Positions 1 to 6,330 of a stretch of DNA of 10,508 nucleotides are shown piece by piece; positions within the stretch are counted from its first letter, which is position 1, and every line of letters begins with the position of its first letter. The stretch is from UBA7672 sp035995285 (GTDB taxonomy: Bacteria > Pseudomonadota > Alphaproteobacteria > Caulobacterales > Hyphomonadaceae), in assembly GCA_035995285.1 (NCBI GenBank), contig DASYKO010000453.1:1-10508 (forward strand), read 5' to 3'. Below the pieces are notes generated by a model. The model was not told the origin of the DNA and ran no database searches. It worked only from the letters and a program-made list of their open reading frames with translations. Made by a program: the position numbers and the translations under genes.

Positions 1-165
1 GCCGATCGCGAGATCCTCGGCCATGGCGTCGTAAGCGAGATGCTGCTCCACGGCGGCGCGCTCGTGCTCCGCGGCGTTCGCCGCCGCAATGAACGCGGCG
101 CCCGAAAGGCCAGTGAGCAGGACCGTTATCCCGTAGGCCCAATTGGTGATGGTGCTGATACGCAT
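1..165 (-). CDS. Membrane-anchored sensor/signalling protein, N-terminal fragment (runs off the left edge)
   Basis: The minus strand reads openly from an ATG at 165-163 to the window edge, giving 55 residues that begin MRISTITNWAYGITVLLTGL. About residues 9-30 form one hydrophobic membrane segment, followed by an Ala/Glu/His-rich, probably helical stretch (AAEHERAAVEQHLAYDAMAE). I recall this type of N-terminus from alphaproteobacterial membrane sensors (hybrid histidine kinases or diguanylate cyclases), but the output domain lies outside the window, so the activity is unknown. An in-frame ATG at 198-196 would add 11 residues (MAALFGYGAAI). Neither start has a convincing ribosome site; I prefer 165 because it places the MRIS signature at the N-terminus. 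The upstream in-frame stop is at 226-228. The gene is transcribed away from the NHL lipoprotein gene, in the same direction and about 190 bp downstream of it, with its own possible operator between them. Confidence 0.6.
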   Translation of the reverse strand, partial: MRISTITNWAYGITVLLTGLSGAAFIAAANAAEHERAAVEQHLAYDAMAEDLAIG

Positions 166-249
166 GATGGCCGCACCGTAACCGAACAGGGCTGCCATCG
201 CGTTAAAGCGGCGTGGGAGAATTGGTTAAGTGAGCGTGAAGGGCGAGGC

Positions 250-285
250 CCACGCCGACACATGTGTCCACGCCGACACCTGTGG
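250..285. repeat. Tandem 18-bp imperfect repeat with a 12-bp palindrome, candidate operator
   Basis: Two copies of CACGCCGACAC(A/C)TGTG start at 251 and 269, a period of 18 bp. The first copy contains the perfect palindrome GACACATGTGTC (257-268); the second carries a degenerate version (CACCTGTG). The repeats lie about 55-100 bp upstream of the sensor-gene start on the minus strand, where a regulator site would be expected. No family of regulator is assigned. Chance repetition in GC-rich DNA is possible. Confidence 0.4.
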
Positions 286-357
286 GCGTTCTGGCGGGGC
301 GCGGTGCGACAGTGACGCCGTCTACCGTAAGGCACGGCAGTCGGCCGGTCGCCGTCC

Positions 358-3174
358 TTATCGCTTGACCAGCCGCCGGATGCGGAAATTGCCGTTATCC
401 GCTACATAGATGTTGTCGTCGTCGTCGACCTCGACATAGCCCGCGCCGCGGAAGGTCGCGGCGAGCGCGTCTCCGCCATCGCCCGAAAATCCCCGGGCGC
501 CCGTGCCGGCAACCACGGTGCTCGCGCCCGTCGTGGTGTTGACCCGGATGACCTGTGCGCCGTCGGCGTAGAAGAGAGTGCCCGTGCCGTCCATGACCAT
601 GTCGTAGGCGACAGGAATGGAAGTGGCGATGGTGGTGATCACGCCGGTTGTCCCGTCGATGCGCCGGATCGCCGTGGTGGGCGTATTGTTGCCGACGTGG
701 ATGTAGATGTTGTCGGCGGCATCGATCACGATACGCGTCGGCGCTTCTATGCTGGCCGCGAGAGCAGCGCCGCCATCGCCGGTCTGGCCCGGCGATCCAT
801 TGCCCGCAATGGTGGTGATGATCTCGTCCGCCGCGCCGTTGAATATGCCGTCGGCGCCGGGCGTCACTTTGCGCACGCTGTTCCCCTGCCAGTCGGGAAG
901 GATGAGATTGCCATGAGTGTCGAATGCGAAGTCCCGGAGCGCATTGAAGACGGCGTTGCGCGCTGGACCTCCGTCCGCCGCGCCATTGTCCGCCAGCGTG
1001 CGGTCGACATTCCTTCCGGCGATCGTGGTGATGGTCTCATCCATCGCGCCGTCGACGATGCCGTCCGCGCCGGGAGCGATCATCCGTACGGAGCCGGTTC
1101 CCTCGGCAAGGTCGAGGAAGAACAGGCGGCCCAGATTGTCGAAAGTCATTACCGAAGGGGCCGAGAAAGTAGCGTCGATCGCAGGTCCGCCATCGCCGCT
1201 CGTGCCCTGCCCGCCATTGCCGGCGATAACCTTCGTCGAGCCGTTGGGCAGTGCGCGGCGAAGGAAGTGATACTGAAAGTCGGTCATGAACATCCGGCCG
1301 GCCGGATCGAAGGCGATGCCCTGGGAGTCCGGGACGCCCGTGAGCAGCTTCGGCGTCGGTCCGCCGCCCGCGACGGTCGTGACCGTCCCGCCCGGCACGA
1401 TCTTGCGCACGCGGGCGTTGCCCGTGTCGGCGACGTAAACATTACCAGCGCCGTCCAGTGAGATCCCTCCGAGCTGGCCGAACTGTGCGGACAAGGCGGG
1501 CCCGCCATCGCCGCTGAAGCCCGCAGCGCCTGTTCCGGCTATCACCGTTTCGGCCCCCGTCGTGCGATTGATGCGCAGCACGCGATTGCCGCGCCCGGTG
1601 ATGAAGTCGCCGGTGCTTTCCATGTCGAAGTACGGCATGACGTTGGAAAGGCGCGGGGTGATGACGCCGGTAGCGAGGTTCACCTGGCGCAAGCCATCCG
1701 TCGCTGATCCGATGAGCAGGATGTTCGGCGTCTCAAGCCGTATGTCGCGTGGGAAGCTGAGGCGGGCCTGATCGGCCTGACCGCCATCGCCGGTTGATCC
1801 CTCTACGCCCGTGCCTGCGATCACCGTAAGCGTTCCGTTCAGTTCGGCGCGCAGCACGCGATGGTGGGAGATATCGGCGATGTAGATGCGCCCCAGTGAA
1901 TCCACCGCGAGACCCCATGAAAGGATGAAGGCGGCCCTGTCCGTGATCGCGGCGTTGGAAATCTGCCCGGCGGGGTTGACCAGGCGGACCGTATAGCTGT
2001 GGTCGCCGATATAGAGGCCGTTGACCGTTTCGAAGAGGCCGCGCGGGAAGCGCACGACCGCATCCGTCGCAGGCCCGCCATCGCCGAGCGGCTGATGCTC
2101 TGCGCCCACACGGCCGGCGAAGGTCGTGATGACGCCGGAGGCGCTCACAGAGGCTACGCGGTTGTTGTCTGTGTCGGAGATATAGAGAACGCCGGAGGAA
2201 GACATGAGCACACGGTCCGGCGCCACAAGTGTTCCGCTGGTCGCCGGTCCGCCATCGCCGAGATTGGGGTTGCCGTTGCCCGCGACGGTCTCGATCGTGT
2301 AGCCCGACGGCGCCGGGATCACGCTGGCGGTGGTCGTCACCGTGCAGTTGGCCGTTGGGCTGACTGTGTAATTGGCGCCGATGAGCGCGCCGTTGCAGCC
2401 GCTGACCGAAAGATTCCGGTAGCCCGCCAGCAGCATGACCGTCAGCGCGCCGGTCGAGCCTTGCGCGACCTGAAGCGTGCTGGGCGTGATCGACGTGCCC
2501 GGGCCCTCGTTCACGCTCACTGTGTAGACGGGCAGCGGCGTCACCGCGGCGGTGACGGTGCAATCTGCCGCCGGGTTCACCGTGTAGGTCACGCCGCTGA
2601 GCGAGCCATTGCATCCGCTGATAGCGAGGCCTCCATATCCTGACTGCACGGTGACCGTGATCTGCCCGGAATTGCCCTGAGTAACTTGCTGCAACGCCGG
2701 CGCGAGCGTGACCCCCGCGCTCGTCGAGGTGGACACGGCGTAGATCGCCGGCGGTGGCGGTGCAGGTGGCGGAGGCGCCGGGGGCGGCGGAGCGGGCGGC
2801 GGCGGCGGCGCAGGCGGAGGGGGCGGTGGCGGCAACGGGACGGAGGTCACCGCGGCAGTGACAGTGCAGCTGGCTGTCGGGTTCACGGTGTAGGTCGCGC
2901 CCGCGAGCGAGCCGTTGCACCCGCTGATCGTCAGGTTTTCGTAACCGGCTTGAACGGTGACGGTGACTTGCCCGGTGCTGCCCTGCGTAACCTGCTGCGT
3001 CGCCGGCACCAGAGAGACGCCAGTTGTCGTCGAGGTAGAGACGGTGAGGACCACGGCAGGCGGCGGCGAAGGAGGAGGCGAAGCAGGCGGGGGAGACGGC
3101 GAGCCCCCTCCTCCGCCACATCCCGCAACGGGCGCCGCAAACGCAAGCGCCGCAAGAAGCACCGAAACGCGCAT
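358..3174 (-). CDS. Large NHL beta-propeller lipoprotein with InlB-B-like repeats and Pro-rich linker
   Basis: 938 residues. Residues 1-19 form a lipoprotein signal with lipobox VAGC (Cys19), followed by a Gly run and a Ser/Pro-rich stretch to residue 40. Since residue +2 is Gly, outer-membrane anchoring is likely by the enterobacterial rule. Three homologous domains follow, about 42-110, 144-214 and 216-288. Each has the pattern GYxxxxxSGCxGxLxGxxYT then CTVT, and two cysteines 17-18 apart (86/103, 187/205, 260/277) that could form a disulfide. They resemble the divergent InlB B-repeat type seen in bacterial surface proteins. A Pro/Ala linker occupies 111-142, between domains 1 and 2. From about 292 to the end are NHL-type propeller repeats (ETVAGNG, GVLYISDTDNNRV) with GDGG-type turns at 306, 364, 462, 555, 660, about 731 (degenerate), 799 and 898. 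There is no catalytic motif; a surface ligand-binding or adhesive role is inference. The start has a G-rich ribosome site (CAGGGG) close upstream. Confidence 0.85.
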   Translation of the reverse strand: MRVSVLLAALAFAAPVAGCGGGGGSPSPPPASPPPSPPPAVVLTVSTSTTTGVSLVPATQQVTQGSTGQVTVTVQAGYENLTISGCNGSLAGATYTVNPTASCTVTAAVTSVPLPPPPPPPAPPPPPAPPPPAPPPPAPPPPAIYAVSTSTSAGVTLAPALQQVTQGNSGQITVTVQSGYGGLAISGCNGSLSGVTYTVNPAADCTVTAAVTPLPVYTVSVNEGPGTSITPSTLQVAQGSTGALTVMLLAGYRNLSVSGCNGALIGANYTVSPTANCTVTTTASVIPAPSGYTIETVAGNGNPNLGDGGPATSGTLVAPDRVLMSSSGVLYISDTDNNRVASVSASGVITTFAGRVGAEHQPLGDGGPATDAVVRFPRGLFETVNGLYIGDHSYTVRLVNPAGQISNAAITDRAAFILSWGLAVDSLGRIYIADISHHRVLRAELNGTLTVIAGTGVEGSTGDGGQADQARLSFPRDIRLETPNILLIGSATDGLRQVNLATGVITPRLSNVMPYFDMESTGDFITGRGNRVLRINRTTGAETVIAGTGAAGFSGDGGPALSAQFGQLGGISLDGAGNVYVADTGNARVRKIVPGGTVTTVAGGGPTPKLLTGVPDSQGIAFDPAGRMFMTDFQYHFLRRALPNGSTKVIAGNGGQGTSGDGGPAIDATFSAPSVMTFDNLGRLFFLDLAEGTGSVRMIAPGADGIVDGAMDETITTIAGRNVDRTLADNGAADGGPARNAVFNALRDFAFDTHGNLILPDWQGNSVRKVTPGADGIFNGAADEIITTIAGNGSPGQTGDGGAALAASIEAPTRIVIDAADNIYIHVGNNTPTTAIRRIDGTTGVITTIATSIPVAYDMVMDGTGTLFYADGAQVIRVNTTTGASTVVAGTGARGFSGDGGDALAATFRGAGYVEVDDDDNIYVADNGNFRIRRLVKR
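473..2259 (-). repeat. Dispersed coding repeat of the NHL GDGG turn
   Basis: The 11-mer CCGCCATCGCC (plus strand; it encodes Gly-Asp-Gly-Gly on the minus strand) occurs exactly seven times: at 473, 770, 1187, 1502, 1781, 2075 and 2249. A degenerate eighth copy lies near 970-985, where the protein reads ADGGPA. Spacings of 174-417 bp are multiples of three, as expected for propeller blades. Near-identical DNA at these turns, while the intervening sequence has diverged, suggests either selection on the turn or internal recombination between blades. Confidence 0.75.
2749..2845 (-). repeat. Low-complexity CCG/GCG tract encoding a Pro/Ala linker
   Basis: The plus strand is almost entirely G and C in short GGCGG/GGTGG units. 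The minus strand encodes about 30 residues, nearly all Pro with Ala every 4-6 positions (PPPPAPPPPA pattern, residues 111-142 of the lipoprotein). Such tracts change length easily by slippage, so linker length may vary between strains and is prone to assembly error. Confidence 0.8.
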
Positions 3175-3213
3175 GGACCCCTGCCCCCAACACCTGCCCC
3201 ACCCGGCAAGAGC

Positions 3214-3230
3214 CGATCATGGTCGATCAG
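3214..3230. promoter_or_regulatory. CGATCA direct repeat with 10-bp period upstream of the lipoprotein gene
   Basis: CGATCA occurs at 3214 and again at 3224, one helical turn apart, about 40-55 bp upstream of the lipoprotein start on the minus strand. The position suits a regulator half-site pair. No good -35/-10 pair is visible nearby, and the repeat is short enough to be chance. Confidence 0.2.
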
Positions 3231-3374
3231 GCCTCTGTGGCAAGCCCGAACCCTTCGGTCGCGATGGTGGGCTCAACCAGACTCCGGAATGGAAACATGA
3301 CGCAGCGGCAATAGGGCGCTAATCGCGTGGCCCGGTCGAGCCATTGGATAATACCGAATCTAGACCTGCAGAAA

Positions 3375-3427
3375 CTCCGGAGAGGCTTCTCCCGCTCGCG
3401 ATGGGAGATATGCTCACGACCACGTGG
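3375..3427 (+). promoter_or_regulatory. Leader with mutually exclusive inverted repeats
   Basis: Within about 80 nt before the small exported-protein gene there are a CTCCGGAG palindrome (3375-3382) and a hairpin GGAGA/TCTCC (3379-3383 with 3388-3392, loop GGCT). A second hairpin, TCTCCC/GGGAGA (3388-3393 with 3403-3408), shares its left arm with the first. A CCACGTGG palindrome lies at 3420-3427. The shared TCTCCC arm could also pair with the GGGA of the ribosome site at 3442-3445. The competing pairings are seen in the sequence; a regulatory function is inference. Confidence 0.3.
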
Positions 3428-3440
3428 GCAATATCGCTTC

Positions 3441-3445
3441 GGGGA
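3441..3445 (+). promoter_or_regulatory. Ribosome binding site that fixes the start at 3453
   Basis: GGGGA lies 7 nt before the ATG at 3453. It supports this start over the in-frame start at 3327, which would put 42 basic, non-hydrophobic residues in front of a normal signal peptide. Confidence 0.55.
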
Positions 3446-3452
3446 TGACCGC

Positions 3453-3836
3453 ATGCGCTACCGCTTGATGATCTTGGCAATTTTGTCCTCGGTATGCGCG
3501 ACAGCCAGCGCGGACACGTTTACTAAAGAGGAGAAAGCACTGGTGCGGCGAGTTGAGGAAAAGCTCGACGCAGCGACGTTGGCGCAATGGGCTCTGATAT
3601 TCAGTCCCGTTCTGACCGGACTGCCGGACGGCGGCGAGGGCGCTCTTTCAGCCCTGCGAGACGCCGATTGGGACAAGCTGGGTAACGCATCCCGCAATCT
3701 CAAGCGGATCACGGCCTGCAAGATCGTTGAGGAGATCGACTTGTTCTACGCGGTGGATGCAGATGAGGACGGCGTCAGCGACGTCGGCCGCGCCTACTTC
3801 AGGAAGGTGAGAGAGGAATTCGATCGGTCCTGCTAG
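3453..3836 (+). CDS. Small exported hypothetical protein with a DxDxDGxxD loop
   Basis: 127 residues, family not recognised. Residues 1-20 form a Sec signal peptide (basic MRYR, hydrophobic core, cleavage likely after ATASA), so the mature protein of about 107 residues is periplasmic or secreted. Residues 22-50 look like a charged amphipathic helix. Residues 102-110 read DADEDGVSD, matching the DxDxDGxxD calcium-binding loop found in EF-hand, dockerin and thrombospondin type-3 proteins. Two mature cysteines, C89 and the C-terminal C127, could pair. The start was chosen for its signal peptide and the GGGGA ribosome site. The gene ends 9 bp before the end of the large, oppositely transcribed secreted-protein gene. 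It lies in the same A/T-richer block and may have arrived with it. Calcium binding is inferred from the motif only. Confidence 0.7.
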   Translation: MRYRLMILAILSSVCATASADTFTKEEKALVRRVEEKLDAATLAQWALIFSPVLTGLPDGGEGALSALRDADWDKLGNASRNLKRITACKIVEEIDLFYAVDADEDGVSDVGRAYFRKVREEFDRSC

Positions 3837-3845
3837 CCGGCATTG

Positions 3846-5420
3846 TCAGTCGCCAAGCTCGCCCCATGAGATCGCGGTTCGGCCTTCCAACCAATCCTTC
3901 GACATGTAGCGATGCGTCAGATTTTTCTGTTTCTCATCCTCTACGAAGGTCACGCCATAACTCACCAAAGGGGCTCTGAACTCTGCGCCGGCGCGTGTCC
4001 GCGCGACAACCGACGTTATGGCGGCGCCGCCTTTGAAGTCGTCCCAGAAAAAATCATCCAGCGCGCTCAGGATGCCTGAGAACTGAGGTTCCTTTCCAGC
4101 ATCCCAACGAACCCAGGCAAGCAGGACAGTACACGACGAGTTCTCATACTTCACCTCGTCAGACATAAAGCTCGCCGTCATTCTTCTCATGTTGACGCCC
4201 GGCCCGATGGTTTCCGTCCCGCATTCGAATATCTTTGTGCTGGGGATACGCAGGAACTGAGACAGCTCCAGGACATCATCATTTGCCGGAGCTTCAGGAT
4301 ACAAGGTCGGCCACCCCACATATACATCCAGTACGACAGACCCGTCGAAATCGACATCCTTTGAATAACCGAGGTTGTCGAGTTGTTGCTTTATGTAAGT
4401 ACCAGCAGAGCGCGGGCTGAGATTCAAGCTCGTTTGTCCATTGAACGCGGTCGCGATCGGCCTTTTCACACGCCAGCGAACTTCGGGCGCATCACCCATT
4501 CTATAGGCGCGGAACGGCAGGCCGGTTTCGTAGGCGTCTCTCCGTCCGATCTCTGGTACTTCGCAAACGCCCTCGGGAAGCGTCACCTGCACTGTCGGTC
4601 GGCGGTTGGGGCTTGTTACGCAGAAACGAATTTCCTTTCCCGTTGATGGAGAGCACGGAAAGTCAAACGCCGCTCCCTCGTCATCATCCAGTTCACCGTT
4701 TTGCTTGACATACGCGGCGTAGAAGTTGACGAGCTTGCCGCCATTGTCCGCCAACAATGCATATGTCGAGGCAACACTTTTCAGATCAAAGGTTGCGCCG
4801 TCGTTCGAGTGTTTTTGACCGAGGCAGCGCTGGGCGGCATAGAGGAGCGCCTCCCGTTCGACGCCGCGGACAATGATGGCGCCGCCAATGAGCCGCTCTT
4901 TCCAACGTGGGATAACCCTTTGAAATCGATTAAATTCGGGTTCATCGCCGAATCCGGGGTAATCGAACCACATGCCGTCAACGCTCGATCCGCCGTCGGA
5001 TTCAAACTCCGGATCTGGCAGCTGCGCCACTTGTTTGCGCATACCTCTCAGGTGACGCAGATCCTCAGTAACACTCTCGAGCCGGTTCAGGATTGCTTCA
5101 GTTTTCAACTCTTCGATTGTGGGCCCCAGGGCAACGTCAAGAAGCGTTTCTCCATAGCTCTTGAAACTCGAATCGAAGCTGGCCCATTTCTCGGATGAGA
5201 CATTTTCCGCCAGCTTGCTCAAAGCGTCCAGGAGACCCTGGTAGTTCTTCGGGCTGGCGTCCGCGCTTTGAATCAAGCCCGCGAGCGGCTTAGATCCGTC
5301 GACGCCGAATGTCGAGACGCGGATATCGACAGCGCCGGCCGCCGAAGCATCCTCGAACAGCTGCTTGATGGACGCCGTTACCTCCCCCGACGATGCGCCG
5401 TACTCGATGTTCGCGGACAA
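3846..5420 (-). CDS. Downstream part of a frameshifted large secreted protein (MACPF-like signature upstream)
   Basis: A 524-residue reading frame from a TTG at 5420-5418. That start is poor: there is no ribosome site, and the frame stays open with protein-like sequence up to a stop at 5712-5714. The true upstream part is therefore encoded in another frame (see 5635-5979). The added open stretch includes LCGTRYVFKDRQGALITAHV (around residue 152 of the restored protein of about 710). This resembles the G-T-(H/R)-(F/Y) plus glycine signature of MACPF pore-forming domains, followed by two strand-helix stretches (SANIEYGASSGEVTASIKQL and DIRVSTFGVDG). A coiled region (about KTEAILNRLESVTEDLRHLR) and a cysteine-containing C-terminal half of unknown fold follow. 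It is clearly an extracytoplasmic protein once joined to its signal peptide. Pore formation is an untested inference from a weak motif; a different beta-sandwich family is possible. Confidence 0.6.
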   Translation of the reverse strand: MSANIEYGASSGEVTASIKQLFEDASAAGAVDIRVSTFGVDGSKPLAGLIQSADASPKNYQGLLDALSKLAENVSSEKWASFDSSFKSYGETLLDVALGPTIEELKTEAILNRLESVTEDLRHLRGMRKQVAQLPDPEFESDGGSSVDGMWFDYPGFGDEPEFNRFQRVIPRWKERLIGGAIIVRGVEREALLYAAQRCLGQKHSNDGATFDLKSVASTYALLADNGGKLVNFYAAYVKQNGELDDDEGAAFDFPCSPSTGKEIRFCVTSPNRRPTVQVTLPEGVCEVPEIGRRDAYETGLPFRAYRMGDAPEVRWRVKRPIATAFNGQTSLNLSPRSAGTYIKQQLDNLGYSKDVDFDGSVVLDVYVGWPTLYPEAPANDDVLELSQFLRIPSTKIFECGTETIGPGVNMRRMTASFMSDEVKYENSSCTVLLAWVRWDAGKEPQFSGILSALDDFFWDDFKGGAAITSVVARTRAGAEFRAPLVSYGVTFVEDEKQKNLTHRYMSKDWLEGRTAISWGELGD

Positions 5421-5634
5421 TTTGAGCGCGCGATCGTTTGTCCTGGCAAGCGTGGTGAGGTTGACGGAAACATGGGCGGTTATCAGCGCACCCTGGCGAT
5501 CCTTGAAGACGTAGCGGGTGCCGCAGAGCTTGCGAAAGGCATCAGGCCCTCTTGTATCCAGCAGCTGCTTCGCCGCTGGAACGAGATTGTCCGGCGTAGC
5601 GATAAGCTGTCGTTCGTTGTAGCGCCTGGACAGC

Positions 5635-5979
5635 TCAATATCGAAGGAAATCGAGTCCCCCCGTTGATGTGGAGCTGGAGGAGCCGGTGTCAGAGAAAGA
5701 GGCCGAAGACCCTAGATACTTCGCTTTGAGGGTGAGGCTTTGCTCGTTCGTTTTCTTGGTGCGTGTCGATTTGTTGCGGTAGGAAATCGCGACTTCGTTT
5801 TGCTCGCCCGTATCGACTATGGATGCAGACTTCTTGTCCACGCAGGTCGTGCCCGTTTCAACCGAGCTGCCAAGCGTCATTCCGCTCGCCGCTTCGAAGC
5901 CCAACGATTGGGCTTCAGCCGAATAACCACCGAGAATTGAAAGAAGCGCGCCCGCAAAAGCGGTGCATAGAAGACGCAT
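5635..5979 (-). CDS. N-terminal part of the frameshifted secreted protein, with signal peptide
   Basis: From the ATG at 5979-5977 the frame encodes a clear Sec signal peptide (MRLLCTAFAGALLSILGGYS, cleavage likely after AEA at residue 23). About 80 mature residues follow, including one cysteine (TTCVDKKS) and a Ser/Thr-rich end (SSSSTSTG). It stops at 5637-5635 after six out-of-character residues (LDFLRY). Removing one G from the G6 run at 5657-5662 joins TSTG directly to DSISFDIELSRRYNER of the downstream frame, giving one protein of about 710 residues. The open frame extends much further upstream, but that part is antisense to mutA and lacks a signal peptide, so the start at 5979 is preferred. 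A weak G-rich ribosome site (TGGGGGC) precedes it. Confidence 0.65.
   Translation of the reverse strand: MRLLCTAFAGALLSILGGYSAEAQSLGFEAASGMTLGSSVETGTTCVDKKSASIVDTGEQNEVAISYRNKSTRTKKTNEQSLTLKAKYLGSSASFSDTGSSSSTSTGGLDFLRY
5657..5662 (-). other. G6 homopolymer at the frameshift point
   Basis: Six G on the minus strand. The upstream frame (signal peptide) and the downstream frame (remaining ~600 residues) are continuous if the run has five or eight G. The two frames overlap only between 5635 and 5711, and this is the only homopolymer in that overlap longer than four. It could be a sequencing error, a fixed mutation, a phase-variable tract or a slippage site. Confidence 0.6.
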
Positions 5980-6288
5980 GTGTGCCCCCACTGGTCCGCG
6001 GACAGTTTCCTCAGAAACCTGGCGAATGCAACAGGACTTGTAATAGGGGAGCGCGCAGGACCCCGACACATCGCATCCGGATTTCGAACCAGCCGTCGTT
6101 GCATCGGGCAAGGCGACATGGGTCGAGGCGGTATGGGTGTGTCTTGAGCCAAGAGATGCCAGGCTCGGAATAACCGGCGTAGGCGACAAGCAGCCCTTGG
6201 TCAGGGAGGAGACGCCCGCTCTCGCACGATCCTCCCATCCCGCTGGCGATACGGCTCTCGGCGTTGTAATCCCGACGGTAACGAAGCC

Positions 6289-6317
6289 TTGACGCGGTGC
6301 GGCGCCAATGCCTTTTG
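6289..6317 (+). promoter_or_regulatory. Possible mutA promoter
   Basis: TTGACG at 6289-6294 is a good -35 hexamer. With a 17-bp spacer the -10 position is CTTTTG (6312-6317), a poor match that overlaps the TTTTGCAAAA palindrome. Transcription would begin around 6325, leaving a short leader with the AGGA ribosome site at 6331-6334. A weak -10 overlapped by an operator would suit a regulated promoter. Confidence 0.3.
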
Positions 6318-6322
6318 CAAAA
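6313..6322. promoter_or_regulatory. TTTTGCAAAA palindrome, candidate ScfR/PccR-type operator
   Basis: A perfect 10-bp palindrome lies 20 bp before the mutA start. From memory, the short-chain acyl-CoA regulator PccR of Rhodobacter sphaeroides, which controls the propionyl-CoA/methylmalonyl-CoA pathway, recognises TTTGCAAA elements spaced by 4 nt. Here one full TTTGCAAA core is present (6314-6321). At the matching spacing upstream (6302-6309) only a weak partial match, CCAA, is visible. The link between this motif and a methylmalonyl-CoA mutase gene is suggestive, not proven. Confidence 0.4.
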
Positions 6323-6330
6323 ACTGGCGT

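Noticed and set aside
40..315. Plus-strand frame at the left edge
   Set aside because: Arg/Gly-rich with no family. The opposite strand encodes a coherent membrane segment starting MRIS.
310..357. Terminator after the lipoprotein gene
   Set aside because: Only a 5-bp stem (ACGGC/GCCGT) with a 12-nt loop and no T-run in the right direction could be found.
697..1461. A 254-residue plus-strand frame opposite the NHL gene
   Set aside because: Arg/Asp/Val/Ala-rich shadow of the minus-strand propeller repeats, with no recognisable features.
2749..2845. Repeat array that might suggest CRISPR
   Set aside because: The units are short in-frame Pro/Ala codons without unique spacers.
1733..3220. A 495-residue open frame on the minus strand overlapping the lipoprotein gene
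   Set aside because: It is Arg/His/Gly-rich with no domain or signal, and it shadows a frame with a clear lipobox, repeats and NHL blades. Long spurious frames are common in such GC-rich coding DNA.
3327..3452. Longer start for the small exported protein
   Set aside because: It would place 42 basic residues before a normal signal peptide; the GGGGA ribosome site supports 3453.
4701..5198. A 165-residue plus-strand frame opposite the secreted-protein gene
   Set aside because: No ribosome site or signal, and it lies opposite a frame with continuous protein-like sequence.
6190..6225. Possible cobalamin riboswitch before mutA
   Set aside because: Only a loose resemblance to the B12-box is present. 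The other conserved blocks (GGGAA, GCCACTG) in the right order and spacing are not seen, and the segment is more than 100 bases from the gene.
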